Shown: positions 1 through 8,469 of the stretch, in pieces
Layout: each line of letters opens with the position of its first letter
Numbering within the stretch: the stretch's first letter is position 1
Assembly (NCBI GenBank): GCA_019239965.1
Contig: JAFAZC010000133.1
Span: forward strand, 1-46,353
DNA length: 46,353 nucleotides
Reading direction: 5' to 3'
From: Kutzneria sp.
GTDB taxonomy: Bacteria > Actinomycetota > Actinomycetes > Mycobacteriales > Pseudonocardiaceae
Notes under the pieces: generated by a model
The model's database searches: none
Seen by the model: the letters and a program-made list of their open reading frames with translations, nothing else
What the model was told of the DNA's origin: nothing
Translations under genes and position numbers: made by a program

Positions 1-136
1 CTCGACCACCTGAGGCCCCTCCCGTCCCTGCGACCAGGAACAACAGTGGAAAGCTGGGCAGACCAGCGGCTACCTCACGCCCGAAACCCGACGGTCAGCT
101 GTCGCCTGCCACGCCGACCACCCAGAACCCGCATCG

Positions 137-676
137 GTGGATCGAGGTTTAGGGGACGAGCGCAACCCGGTGGTGCTTGTGCCGGATGCGGGCATGGCTG
201 TGAAGCGGTGGCCGCCGCGCAACTGGGTCCGCCTTGCCGAGGAGCTGGCCGGCAGGGCTCTTCCGGTGCTGGCATGCGGCGCTGTGCAAGGAGTCCCGGC
301 ACTGCCGCGGATGCCCTTGCGGAGGTTAGCGGTGTTTTTCGCGGTTGTAGCGGAGAACGAAGGTGTGGTCATCGGAGGCGATACCGGTCCCGTGCGCCTG
401 GCCGAAGCGGCGGGGGCACGGGTGGTCGGCCTGTTCGGACCGACCACTGTGGACCGATACGGCTATATGGATCGGAACGTGCAGGGACTGCCCGCGTGTC
501 CGCACCGCAAGCCGTTGGCGATCACCGAGCAACCGTGCTGGTGGAGCGCCGCGTGTCCACTTTCCCGGGACGGTCCGGCCTGCATGGCCGACATCGCCGT
601 GTCGGAGGTGCTCGGAGCCGTCACCGAAGCGCTCAAGGACCCTAGCCCCGCGTGTAGAAGCCTCGCACGCCGGTGA
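137..676 (+). pseudogene. GT9 glycosyltransferase, C-terminal half only
   Basis: The readable protein (179 aa from a GTG) matches only the C-terminal nucleotide-sugar-binding half of ADP-heptose:acceptor (GT9) transferases. It has the entry motif VVLVPDAG..VKRWPPRNW near residue 12 and the family block GGDTGPVRLAEAAGARVVGLFGP around residues 78-100. A full GT9 is about 340 aa, so the acceptor half is missing. The frame is open upstream only to a stop at 11-13, so the N-terminal half would have to lie off the window in another frame, or be deleted. A Cys-rich tail (PACPHRKP, QPCWW, ACP) resembles other actinobacterial GT9 enzymes. It is probably a broken gene, but the window edge prevents certainty. 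It belongs to the heptose/glycosyltransferase neighbourhood that follows. Confidence 0.55.
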
Positions 677-704
677 TCGTGACGCGTAGGGCGACCGGAT
701 AGCT

Positions 705-1101
705 CTAGCTGAACCTCGCGACGCTACCGAAAGCGCGTTCTATGGCGGGGCCGTACTTCTGAACATAAGGCGGCCAGTCCTGGATGGCCGGATGGTCGTC
801 GTCGACCACGACCCGGCCGTGCACCACGACGATGTCCTGGCCAAGACCGTCGCTGTCGCAGTGGAAGGACACCTTGTCCGGCAGTTCCCGAAGGTGCTCG
901 AGCCGGTGGGCGTCCGGTCGGCTGTAGATCACGAATTCGGTGCTGTCCGCGTCGCCGTCCCGGCAGAACCCCACCGGGTTCGGCTGCGGAACGACCGTCC
1001 GCGCCGACCGTGACGATCCAGATCACCGCATCGTTCCGCAGTCGCGTGCGCACCCGCTGTCCGAAGGGGGTTGCCGCGTCAGGAAGAACATCCGCCGTCA
1101 T
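705..1101 (-). pseudogene. F420-type PPOX-fold oxidoreductase, frameshifted
   Basis: Two minus-strand frames join into one protein of about 131 aa, the normal length for the small pyridoxamine-phosphate-oxidase-fold, F420-dependent family. The ATG at 1101 gives MTADVLPDAATPFGQRV and continues through VIWIVTVGADGR. The remainder (PQPNPVGFCRDGD, then FVIYSRPDAHRLEHL to the stop at 705) lies in the next frame. One extra base near position 990 explains the break, since removing it restores the expected ADGR-PQPNPVGF join. Either the gene is inactivated or the base is a sequencing error. If active it would be a cytoplasmic flavin/F420 reductase of unknown substrate. It sits downstream of the heptose genes with no evident functional tie. 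Confidence 0.75.
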
Positions 1102-1241
1102 GGTCGTCAGCCTACTGTCGCCCGCACCTGGGCATCGATCCGTTCCCGTGGTGGTCCGCCAGCTGAGTGTGATCAGTCCGATCACCACGAGCATCACCGT
1201 ACCCACCCCGCGCCGTGGTATGTGGGACGTCAAAACACGAC

Positions 1242-2039
1242 CTAGGCCAACAGGTCACTGGCCTGCACGTCGCGGTTGGGCACGGTGGTCGGCGCCTCCA
1301 GATGCACGGCTCCGCTGGGCAGAATCCCGGCGCCTCCATAGCGGGCCATCACACGCCACTGGGCGGCGACGTCCTCACCGGCGTGCTCGGCCGGCAACGA
1401 CCGCCAGAAGTCGAATCCGCCGCAATCCACTAGCTTGGCGCGGTCGAAGAGCACACACCCCGCGATCCAGGCGACCTTGTAGGCGCGCCATTCGTCTTGG
1501 AGCAGGTGAAGGTCGCGTGCCAGGTGCGTGAGGTTCGCCGCGTTGTGCAGCGTCCAGCGATCGACTTCCGGCGAGCCCGCGGTGATCTTCTCCGGGACGA
1601 CCCGCTCACCCCACTCCTCGTACGGTGCCAGCTCGTCGGGGCGCTCGTCGTGCAGGAAGGAGAGGCCCTGCATCGCACAGCCGACGAACCCGCAGCGCAG
1701 AGTGGCCATCGCGGACCACAGTCGTTGCAACGTGGCCGGTTCGAGCCAGTTGTCGTCGTCGAGGAACAGCACGTACGGCGCATCCGAGGAGCGCAGCAGG
1801 AAATCGCGGTGCTCGGCGAGACCGCGCCGTGGCAGGTGCCGCACCAGCGTCGCCGCGGTGGAACAGCGCTCGAGCTGGCGGATCAGGGCACGCGCGGTCG
1901 GCGAATCGAACGACGGGCGGTCATCGGACTGGTCGCTGATCAGTACCCGGAACCGGGGCCCACGCTGCGCGGCCAGGCCCGCGAGCGTGGCCGCCAGTTC
2001 GGTCGGACGGTTCCTCGTGGGGATCAGCACGTCGATCAC
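1242..2039 (-). CDS. GT2 family glycosyltransferase
   Basis: A 265-aa GT-A fold transferase predicted to move a sugar from a nucleotide donor to an acceptor on the cytoplasmic side. The N-terminus VIDVLIPTRNRP and the metal-binding DxD-type motif LFLDDDNWLE (about residue 91) are typical of GT2. A later GEDVAAQWR block (about residue 221) is the usual acidic acceptor-site segment. It starts at a GTG that overlaps the stop of the upstream kinase/nucleotidyltransferase gene as GTGA, which fixes the start and indicates translational coupling. No membrane segment is visible. Being the last gene of a heptose-activation pair, it may use the ADP-heptose made by its neighbours, but donor specificity cannot be read from sequence. 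Confidence 0.85.
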   Translation of the reverse strand: MIDVLIPTRNRPTELAATLAGLAAQRGPRFRVLISDQSDDRPSFDSPTARALIRQLERCSTAATLVRHLPRRGLAEHRDFLLRSSDAPYVLFLDDDNWLEPATLQRLWSAMATLRCGFVGCAMQGLSFLHDERPDELAPYEEWGERVVPEKITAGSPEVDRWTLHNAANLTHLARDLHLLQDEWRAYKVAWIAGCVLFDRAKLVDCGGFDFWRSLPAEHAGEDVAAQWRVMARYGGAGILPSGAVHLEAPTTVPNRDVQASDLLA

Positions 2040-3514
2040 GGCCGCTGTCCCGTGGTGGCGCGGATACGACTGATTACGGCGCTGGTCGAGCGGTCTGGCA
2101 GGTAGTCCAGAATGGTCACCTCGCCGCCGTAGGACCGCACCGTCGGGGTTTCGGGCAGCATGTCGGGCGTGTAGTCGCCGCCCTTGGTGTAGGTGTCGGG
2201 ACGCAGCCGCGCCAGCAGGTCGACCGGAGTGTCGGCGGCGAAGGTCGTGACGTGGTCGACACAGCTGAGTGCGGCCAGCACGGCCGCACGGTCGGCGGCA
2301 CCGTTCACCGGCCGGTCCGGTCCCTTGAGCCGTCGGACGCCCGCGTCGTCGTTCACCGCGACGATCAGCACGTCGCCGAGTCGTTTGGCCTGGTTGAGAT
2401 AGGACACGTGGCCGCGGTGCATCACGTCGAAGCAGCCGTTGGTGAACACGATCCGCCGGCCCGCCACCCGGTGGGCCTCGACAAGGGCCGCGAGTTCGTC
2501 GTGGTCGACCGCGGCCGACCGGTACGCGCCCAGCCGAGCGGTCAGCTGTGCCGTTGTGCACACCGACGTGCCGGGGTGGGCGACCACAACGTCGGCGGCG
2601 GCTTGGGCGAGCTCGACACCGGTGGTGGCGGGCACACCGCCCGCGAGCGCGAGGGTGAGCGCGGCGACGAAGGTGTCTCCCGCGCCCGACGCCCGGCTTT
2701 CCGGGGCGGGTCGTGCCCATGTGCGGTGCGATGGCTGGTCGGGGACCAGCAAAAGCGCGCCGTCTCGGTCGAACGTGACGACGACCGCGGATGCCCCGGT
2801 CAGGGCGTGCAGGTCCGAGACGTGTGCTTCGGCCTCGGCGAAACGCCGATCGTCCCGCCACCGGGCGCCGAGCAGCGCCGCGGCCTCCATCGCGTTCGGG
2901 GTGACGACGTCCGGGCGCAGCCGCGCCCAGCCGGTCAGGTCGTGGGCGTCGACGACCAGCAGCGGGATCCGCCGACGCGACCGCTGGATCTTGGCGCGGA
3001 CAGCGCCGGTGAGGGTGCCCATGCCGTAGTCGCCGATGAGAACCGCGTCGCAGCGGGGGAGCACCTGGTCAAGAACGCGCAGCAGTGCTTGCTCCGTGTC
3101 CGGGCGCGGTGCCCGGCCGTCGCCCTCGTCGAACCGGGCGATGAGCTGGTCCCCGGCCACCACCCGGCGTTTGGCGACCGTCCGGCGGCCCGACTCCATC
3201 ACCATGGTGTTCGTGCGCACCCCCGCGCGTTTCAGGGCTTCCCGCAACGCCATCCCGTCGGAGTCGCACCCGGTCACCGAGACCAACGTGGCATTCGCAC
3301 CCAACGCGGCGAGGTTCGCGGTGGTGTTGGCGGCACCGCCGGGGCTGTACCCGGTGTGATCGATCTCCACGACCGGCGCCGGTGCCTCCCGGCACAGCCG
3401 TGTTCCGCGGCCGCACAGCCAGCCGTCGAGGATGGCATCACCGACCACGGCGATTCGGGGCCGTTTGTCGGCCAGGGCATGGGGGAGCTCGGCGGTCAGC
3501 GCCTGTGTCGCCAT
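2036..3514 (-). CDS. hldE: Bifunctional heptose-7-P kinase / heptose-1-P nucleotidyltransferase (HldE-like, copy 1)
   Basis: This 492-aa protein has the HldE layout. Residues 20-330 are a PfkB/ribokinase-type kinase with GGAANTTANLAALG at 59-72 and the catalytic ASGAGDTF loop (Asp280). Residues 353-492 are a nucleotidyltransferase with TNGCFDVMHRGH, whose HxGH is at 366-369, and the LKGPDRPVN and TKGGDYTP blocks. By family it phosphorylates D-glycero-D-manno-heptose 7-phosphate and then transfers AMP to give ADP-heptose. The start ATG at 3514 overlaps the end of a broken aldehyde dehydrogenase by 19 bases. The stop overlaps the GT2 start by 4 bases. A second, divergent copy lies at 6560-7870. 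Confidence 0.88.
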   Translation of the reverse strand: MATQALTAELPHALADKRPRIAVVGDAILDGWLCGRGTRLCREAPAPVVEIDHTGYSPGGAANTTANLAALGANATLVSVTGCDSDGMALREALKRAGVRTNTMVMESGRRTVAKRRVVAGDQLIARFDEGDGRAPRPDTEQALLRVLDQVLPRCDAVLIGDYGMGTLTGAVRAKIQRSRRRIPLLVVDAHDLTGWARLRPDVVTPNAMEAAALLGARWRDDRRFAEAEAHVSDLHALTGASAVVVTFDRDGALLLVPDQPSHRTWARPAPESRASGAGDTFVAALTLALAGGVPATTGVELAQAAADVVVAHPGTSVCTTAQLTARLGAYRSAAVDHDELAALVEAHRVAGRRIVFTNGCFDVMHRGHVSYLNQAKRLGDVLIVAVNDDAGVRRLKGPDRPVNGAADRAAVLAALSCVDHVTTFAADTPVDLLARLRPDTYTKGGDYTPDMLPETPTVRSYGGEVTILDYLPDRSTSAVISRIRATTGQRP

Positions 3515-4718
3515 GCCGGCGCCTCCGTTGTCCAGTGCACGACCTTGGTCGTGGTGAATTCGTCCAGCAGTTCCGGTCCGTAGCCGAACCCGGTCCCGCT
3601 CGTCCCGCGAGGCTGGGCCGCCCCACCGGGTGCGCCGCCGAACACCACGTTGATCTTCACGGTGCCCACCGGCAGGTCCCGACACGCCCGCTGGGCGTGC
3701 TCCATGTCTCTGGTCAGCACCGTGGCCGCCAGCCCGTAGCCGCCGGAGCATGCTTGGGCCAGCCCTTCGTCGAAGCCTTCCACCACGCATGCTGGTGCCA
3801 CCGGCCCGAAGGTCTCCTCCCGCATCACACGCGTGTCCGGTGTGCAGCCGGCGAGTACGGTGTTGGGGTAGGACGATCCGGGGCCTTCCGGGACGAATCC
3901 GCCAACCAGCACCCGTGCTCCCGCGCTGACGGCGTCCTGAACGTGCTCGTGCACCGCGTCACGCATGCGGGTGTCGACGAGCAGACCGGTGACCAACGCC
4001 CGCGCCCGCTCCGCCAGCACCACGGTGAAGGGCTCCGCGATCGCGCGGTGCACATAGATCCGTTCCACCGAGGTGCAGAGCTGGCCCGCGTTGGTGAACG
4101 CTCCGAGCGCGGCCTGCCCGGCGGCCCATCGGGGATCCACGTCCGCGTCGACGAGCAGCGGGTCGTTGCCGCCGTTCTCCAGCAGCACCTTTACAGTGCT
4201 GCCCCTGGCGATCGACTGCCCGGCCCGAGTGCTTCCGACGTGTGCCACCACGTCCACGTCCGGGTGTGCGGCGAGTGCCGCACCGACGCCGCCGTTCCCG
4301 CAGACCCAGGTGAGCACGTCTTCGGGAAGCGCACCGGCCAGAATCTTGGTCAGCAGTTCGCCCACCTGGGGTGACCGCTCGCTCGGCTTGTGGATCACCG
4401 TGTTGCCGACGGCCAGGGCGGCGCCGATGAGCCCGCACGCGATGGCGACAGGATCGTTCCACGGCGTCAGGGCCACCACGACACCACGGGGTTCGGTGAC
4501 CATCATGTCCACGGCTGCCCGCGCGCCGAGAAGGCTGCGTCCCCGGTGCACCGGCCCGAGTTCGCGTACTGGGTGAGTGTTCCCACTGCCGCGAGCACCC
4601 CGCCTCTGGCCTCCTCCAGCAGACGGCCGCGCTCGGTGGCGGCGGTGCGTGCCCACACCGGCTGGGCGGCGCGAGCGGCGGCCACCGCCTGATCGACCGT
4701 GGTCGTCTTTGGATTCAC
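3496..4718 (-). pseudogene. Aldehyde dehydrogenase, frameshifted and internally deleted
   Basis: Most of an NAD(P)-dependent aldehyde dehydrogenase is present: TPWNDPVAIACGLIGAALAV, the cofactor-side GSTRAG, the glutamate in LLENGGNDPLLV, the nucleophile in FTNAGQLCTSVERIYV, and the C-terminal ETFGPVAP. The N-terminus is in another frame (GTG at 4718, VNPKTTTVDQAVAAARAA). A missing base near 4563 separates ARGGVLAAVGTLTQYA from ELGPVHRGRSLLGA. In the N-terminal piece the text runs from TERGRLLEE straight into ARGGVLAA, so about 40 family residues are absent, and the usual first 25 or so residues are also missing. Total coding is about 407 codons versus about 480. Two independent lesions make this a decaying gene rather than one sequencing slip. 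Confidence 0.8.
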
Positions 4719-4748
4719 GCCGGCCGTGTACCCGGTGGTTTCCGCCTT

Positions 4749-5873
4749 ATGCGAGTGGGAAGCCCTACGCGAGTGGGAACCTGGGTGACGGCGGGGCCAC
4801 GGCGGCTCGAGGACATCGGCAAGATCGCGGTGCTGCGCGGTGGCGGTCTCGGCGATCTGATGTTCGCCCTTCCCGCGATCCACGCCCTGCACCGCGCCTA
4901 TCCCGAAGCGGAGATCGTGCTGCTCGGCACGGACGGGCACCAGCGGCTGCTGGCTGACCGTCCCAGCCCGGTCAGCCGTGTGCTGCGCTTGCCCGCTGCC
5001 ACGGGTGTTCATGAGCCACAGCCGGGCGCCGCGCAGGATCCACCGGCGCCGCGAGAGTTCTTCGCCCGTGCCGTCGCGGAGGAGTTCGACCTCGCGCTGC
5101 AGATACACGGCGGTGGTCGGTGGTCCAACCCGTTCCTGCTCCGGCTCAAGGCGAGGTTCACGGCGGGCACGCGGACACCGGACGCCGACCCGCTGGACTT
5201 CTGTCTGCCGTACCGGTACTTCCAGCACGAAGCACTGCGCTGGCTGGAAGTCGCCGGCTTGATCGGTGCCGACACCGCCGAGATCAACGCGCGGCTGGAG
5301 GTGACGGCCTCCGATCTGCAGGAGGCTGACTCGGCGCTGGACGGACTGCCCCGTCCACTGGTGACACTCCATCCGGGCGCTACCGACCGACGCAGGCATT
5401 GGCCCGCCGAGAAGTTCGCCGATGTCGCGGCGCACGCGGCGGAACGAGGGTATGGCGTGGCGATCGTCGGAACCGAGGACGAGCTCGAGCTCGCCGAACG
5501 CATCGCCGGCCCGGCTCCCGGGCGCGGCGTTCGCACCGTCGCCGGGAAGCTCAGCCTTTCCGGACTGGTGGGCGTGCTCGCACGCAGCGCTGTCGTCGTG
5601 GCCAATGACAGCGGTCCCCGACACATGGCCGAGGCGACCGGCACGCCGACGGTCGGTGTCTTCTGGTGCGGCAACATGATCAACGCTGGCCCGTTCTGGC
5701 GGGCGGCACACCGCGCACACGTCGGATGGACCGTGCGCTGTCCCGAATGTGGCGCGGACCTGACGACGCAGGGCCAAGAATGCGCACACCAGTCGTCCTG
5801 GGTTGCCGGCGTCGCGGTCCGCGCGGTACTCGACGACATCGACGAGCTCCTCGCGACGTCACGGCGGCCATGA
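4749..5873 (+). CDS. GT9 glycosyltransferase (ADP-heptose:acceptor heptosyltransferase type)
   Basis: A complete GT-B fold GT9 enzyme of 374 aa from the ATG at 4749. The N-terminal acceptor domain begins KIAVLRGGGLGDLMFALPAI and the C-terminal donor domain has LVTLHPGATDRRRHWPAEKF, then VVANDSGPRHMAEATGTPTVGVFW. Family members transfer heptose from ADP-heptose. Here, near two HldE-like enzymes and GmhA, a heptose donor is the natural inference. The first 15 or so codons contain an 18-base tandem near-duplication and a GTG at 4785 could be the true start. The gene is divergent from the broken aldehyde dehydrogenase (30-base gap) and convergent with the SDR gene, overlapping it by 15 bases. Its tail has Cys pairs (RCPEC..., QECAH) that might bind metal. 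Confidence 0.87.
   Translation: MRVGSPTRVGTWVTAGPRRLEDIGKIAVLRGGGLGDLMFALPAIHALHRAYPEAEIVLLGTDGHQRLLADRPSPVSRVLRLPAATGVHEPQPGAAQDPPAPREFFARAVAEEFDLALQIHGGGRWSNPFLLRLKARFTAGTRTPDADPLDFCLPYRYFQHEALRWLEVAGLIGADTAEINARLEVTASDLQEADSALDGLPRPLVTLHPGATDRRRHWPAEKFADVAAHAAERGYGVAIVGTEDELELAERIAGPAPGRGVRTVAGKLSLSGLVGVLARSAVVVANDSGPRHMAEATGTPTVGVFWCGNMINAGPFWRAAHRAHVGWTVRCPECGADLTTQGQECAHQSSWVAGVAVRAVLDDIDELLATSRRP
4751..4779 (+). repeat. Tandem 18-base-period near-duplication at a gene start
   Basis: GCGAGTGGGAA occurs at 4751-4761 and again at 4769-4779, an 18-base period within the first codons of the GT9 gene. It encodes RVGSPT followed by RVGT. It looks like a small in-frame duplication that displaced the gene's start or ribosome-binding region. 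Confidence 0.7.
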
Positions 5874-6563
5874 CCCTTCCTGGGCGTGTGTGACAACCAG
5901 TTCACGCAGCTCACAGGTGACCGGCCGGCTCAGCGCGAACATCACGGCGGCGGCGACCTCGTCCGGGTCGTTAAGCCTGGAATCGTCCGGCGGGCGGTAT
6001 TTCTCCTCCCGGTCGTCGAAGAACCCGGTCTTCATGCCACCGGGAACCAGCAGCGTCACGCCCACCCGGCCGGCGAGCTCCGCCGCCAGGGCTCGGGTGA
6101 AACCGACGACACCGAACTTCGAGGCGCAGTAGGCCGTGGCGTCGCTGACCGCGCTGAACCCCAGCGTCGACGCGACGGTCACCACCCTGCCGTGGGACTG
6201 GGTCAGGTATGGCAGTGCGCCGCGCACCACGGCCGCGGTGCCCAGCAGGTTCACGGCCACCACTCGGTCCCAGTCGACACCGTCGATGTCGGACAGCGTG
6301 CCGCATCGGTCCGTTCCCGCCGCCGTCACGATTCCGTCCAGTCCACGCGCCCTGTCGGCGATCTGCCGGACAGCCCGTTCGGCGGCACGGGAGTCGGACA
6401 GGTCGACCTGGACGAAGTCGTCGGCTTCGGGCGGCTGCACACGGTCGAGCACGGCGGTTCGGCCGCCTGCCTTGCCAACCGCGCGGACCACGGCCGCGCC
6501 CAGTCCCGAGGCGCCGCCGGTCACGGCGATTGTTCCGACCTCCGCCACGGCTTCTCCCTTCAT
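5859..6563 (-). CDS. Short-chain dehydrogenase/reductase (SDR)
   Basis: A 234-aa classical SDR that should catalyse NAD(P)-dependent oxidation or reduction of a hydroxyl/carbonyl. It shows the Rossmann motif TGGASGLG at 15-22, the NLLGTA segment near 105-110, and the catalytic YxxxK as Tyr145 and Lys149 (AYCASKFG). The ATG at 6563 overlaps the stop of the upstream HldE-like gene as ATGA, making it the last of a seven-gene coupled series. It is much shorter than HldD, the ADP-heptose 6-epimerase (about 310 aa), and lacks the extended-SDR layout, so it is not an obvious epimerase. A role in modifying the heptose or its product is inferred from position only. Confidence 0.85.
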   Translation of the reverse strand: MKGEAVAEVGTIAVTGGASGLGAAVVRAVGKAGGRTAVLDRVQPPEADDFVQVDLSDSRAAERAVRQIADRARGLDGIVTAAGTDRCGTLSDIDGVDWDRVVAVNLLGTAAVVRGALPYLTQSHGRVVTVASTLGFSAVSDATAYCASKFGVVGFTRALAAELAGRVGVTLLVPGGMKTGFFDDREEKYRPPDDSRLNDPDEVAAAVMFALSRPVTCELRELVVTHAQEGSWPP

Positions 6564-7870
6564 CTCGGCTGTACGAGCAGATCGGCGAGACGTGTCGTCG
6601 ACCGGCCCGCGTGGTAGGGCACGACAACGCTTCGCCCTCCCCACTCGGCGAGGACCCCCGTTTCCGGCAGCGTCTCCGCCGAGTAGTCCCCGCCCTTGAC
6701 CCAGACGTCCGGCCGCAGTTCCCGCAACAGCGCACACGGTGTGTCGTCATCGAAGAGCACCACGGCGTCCACACAGCCGAGAGCACGCAGCATCTCGGCG
6801 CGGTCGCGCTCGTTGTTCAGCGGCCGGGCCGATCCCTTCAGTCTGCGCACCGACGCGTCGGAGTTCAGGCAGACCACGAGGAAGTCGCCGAGCTGCCGGG
6901 CCGCGAGGAGGGTTCTGGCGTGGCCGGTGTGCAGGATGTCGAAACATCCACCGGTGGCCACGACCGTGCCGCCGCGTGCCCGCACGACCGCAAGGGACTG
7001 CCTTGGATCCCGCGTTCCGCGCACCGAGACGAACTCCGCCGCGGCGACGACGCCATGCGCGACCGCGTCGTCCAGGGCGACACCACGCAGCAGGTTCACC
7101 GCCACCGAGGAGGCGAACCGGTCGCCGGCGCCGCACGGGTCGAGCACCGCGACCCGCGGCGCCGGTACGACGACCGACGTGCGCCCGCCCAGGTGCAGCA
7201 ACGCACCCTGGTTGCCCAAGGTCACGGCGACAGCCTGGAGCCGGTACCGGTCGCGCAGTGTCTCGGCGGCTCGGCACGCGGCATCGAGTCCGGCACCCGC
7301 CACCGAGGCGGCTTTCCGGGCCTCGGACAGGTTCGGCGTGAACAGGCGGACTCCGGCCACGGGCTCGGGTCCGCACGGGTGCGGGTCCCACACCACCGGA
7401 ACCCGCCTCGCCGCCGCGGCAAGCAGATCGCGAAGCCGCGGATCGGCGGCCATGCCCCGGCCGTAGTCCGAAACGAGCACCGCGTCGGCCCGTCGCACGG
7501 CTGCCACCATCGCGTCGGACACGGTCGGCGGTTCGTCGCTGCCTCCGCGGTCAACTCGGGCGAGGGAGTGCTCCCCGGCCCGCAGGCGGCTTTTCACCAC
7601 GGTGGTACCCGGTGACCGGCTCGCCACCACGTCGACAGCGTCGAGCAGCGAGCGCAGGACTGCGGCCTCGGCGTCGTCGGCCAGAGCGGTGACCAATGTG
7701 GTGCACGCGCCGTCGGCCGCGGCGAGCACGGCGGCCAGACCGGCGCCGCCCGCACGGGGCCGTTCGGCCTCCAGATCCAGCACGGGTGCGGGACCGTCCG
7801 GGCACACCCGGTTCACCGAGCCGACCACGTCCACGTCGAGCAGCGCGTCACCGACGACGACGAGGTTCAC
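6560..7870 (-). CDS. Bifunctional PfkB kinase / nucleotidyltransferase (HldE-like, copy 2)
   Basis: This 436-aa protein repeats the HldE architecture but is shorter and clearly diverged from copy 1. The kinase domain starts NLVVVGDALLDVDVVG, has GGAGLAAVLAAADG near 41-54 and the catalytic DPCGAGDRF loop (Asp250). The nucleotidyltransferase domain has GGCFDILHTGHARTLLAA (HxGH at 314-317), LKGSARPLN and VKGGDYSAETLPETG. It is expected to phosphorylate a heptose 7-phosphate or related sugar phosphate and to activate it with a nucleotide. The start is a GTG overlapping the GmhA stop as GTGA. Two full HldE-like enzymes in one locus suggest either two different heptoses or split duties. The kinase active site looks intact. 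Confidence 0.85.
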   Translation of the reverse strand: MNLVVVGDALLDVDVVGSVNRVCPDGPAPVLDLEAERPRAGGAGLAAVLAAADGACTTLVTALADDAEAAVLRSLLDAVDVVASRSPGTTVVKSRLRAGEHSLARVDRGGSDEPPTVSDAMVAAVRRADAVLVSDYGRGMAADPRLRDLLAAAARRVPVVWDPHPCGPEPVAGVRLFTPNLSEARKAASVAGAGLDAACRAAETLRDRYRLQAVAVTLGNQGALLHLGGRTSVVVPAPRVAVLDPCGAGDRFASSVAVNLLRGVALDDAVAHGVVAAAEFVSVRGTRDPRQSLAVVRARGGTVVATGGCFDILHTGHARTLLAARQLGDFLVVCLNSDASVRRLKGSARPLNNERDRAEMLRALGCVDAVVLFDDDTPCALLRELRPDVWVKGGDYSAETLPETGVLAEWGGRSVVVPYHAGRSTTRLADLLVQPR

Positions 7871-8469
7871 GACGCCCTCCAGCGCTCGGCGCGGGCCGCC
7901 CCGGCCAATGCCTGCTCGAACGCGCCGCACAGCACGTGCACGGCGACGAGGTGGGCTTCCTGCACGGTGGCGGCCGTGCCCGGCACGCACAGCGCGTCGT
8001 CGACCTCGTCGGCGAGCGGATTGGGCGCGGGGCCGGTCATGGCCCAGCTCGTCGCGCCCGCCACGGAGGCGGCCCGCGCGGCGAGCACCACGTTGCGACT
8101 GCGCCCGCTGGTGGACAGCAGCACGACGACGTCGCCGGCGCGTGCGTGCCCCTCGACCTGCCGCGCGAACACCTCGTCGTAGCCGTAGTCGTTGCCGATC
8201 GCCGTCAGGCACGACGTGTCGGCGTGCAGTGCGATCGCCGAGAACGCACGCCGGTCGTCCTGGAACCGTCCGACGAGTTCGGCGGTCAGGTGTTGGGCTT
8301 CCGCCGCCGACCCGCCGTTGCCCGCGGCGAGCAGCCTGCCGCCGGCGTTCAGCCGGGACGCGAGCACGCTGCCCCAGCGGGTGAGCACGGGGGACCGCGC
8401 CCGCAGCCAGTCCAGGGCACGGCCGAGGTCGTCGACGTGCGAGCGGGCCGTGGGGATCATGGGGTTCAC
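7867..8469 (-). CDS. gmhA: Sedoheptulose-7-phosphate isomerase (SIS domain, GmhA type)
   Basis: About 200 aa, the usual GmhA length. It has the SIS-domain signature LLAAGNGGSAAEAQHLTAEL (about residues 46-65), the phosphate-binding VLLSTSGRSRNVVLAA, and the metal/active-site HLVAVHVLCGAFE helix. GmhA converts sedoheptulose 7-phosphate to D-glycero-D-manno-heptose 7-phosphate, the first committed step of ADP-heptose synthesis, in the cytoplasm. Start choice: the GTG at 8469 overlaps the upstream GT4 stop as GTGA, and an ATG three codons later (8460) is an alternative. It sits directly upstream of, and overlaps by 4 bases, the second HldE-like gene, which would use its product. Confidence 0.88.
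   Translation of the reverse strand: MNPMIPTARSHVDDLGRALDWLRARSPVLTRWGSVLASRLNAGGRLLAAGNGGSAAEAQHLTAELVGRFQDDRRAFSAIALHADTSCLTAIGNDYGYDEVFARQVEGHARAGDVVVLLSTSGRSRNVVLAARAASVAGATSWAMTGPAPNPLADEVDDALCVPGTAATVQEAHLVAVHVLCGAFEQALAGAARAERWRAS

Noticed and set aside
2252..3583. A 443-codon plus-strand frame opposite HldE copy 1
   Set aside because: Shadow of the HldE reading frame, with no domain content.
4503..5789. A 428-codon minus-strand frame
   Set aside because: Only its last part (from GTG 4718) carries real aldehyde dehydrogenase sequence. The rest is antisense to the GT9 gene.
5859..6563. The SDR as HldD (ADP-heptose epimerase)
   Set aside because: At 234 aa it has a classical, not extended, SDR layout and lacks HldD length and motifs.
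6209..7615. A 468-codon plus-strand frame opposite the SDR and HldE-like genes
   Set aside because: Arg/Pro/His-rich composition without motifs, opposite two well-supported enzymes.
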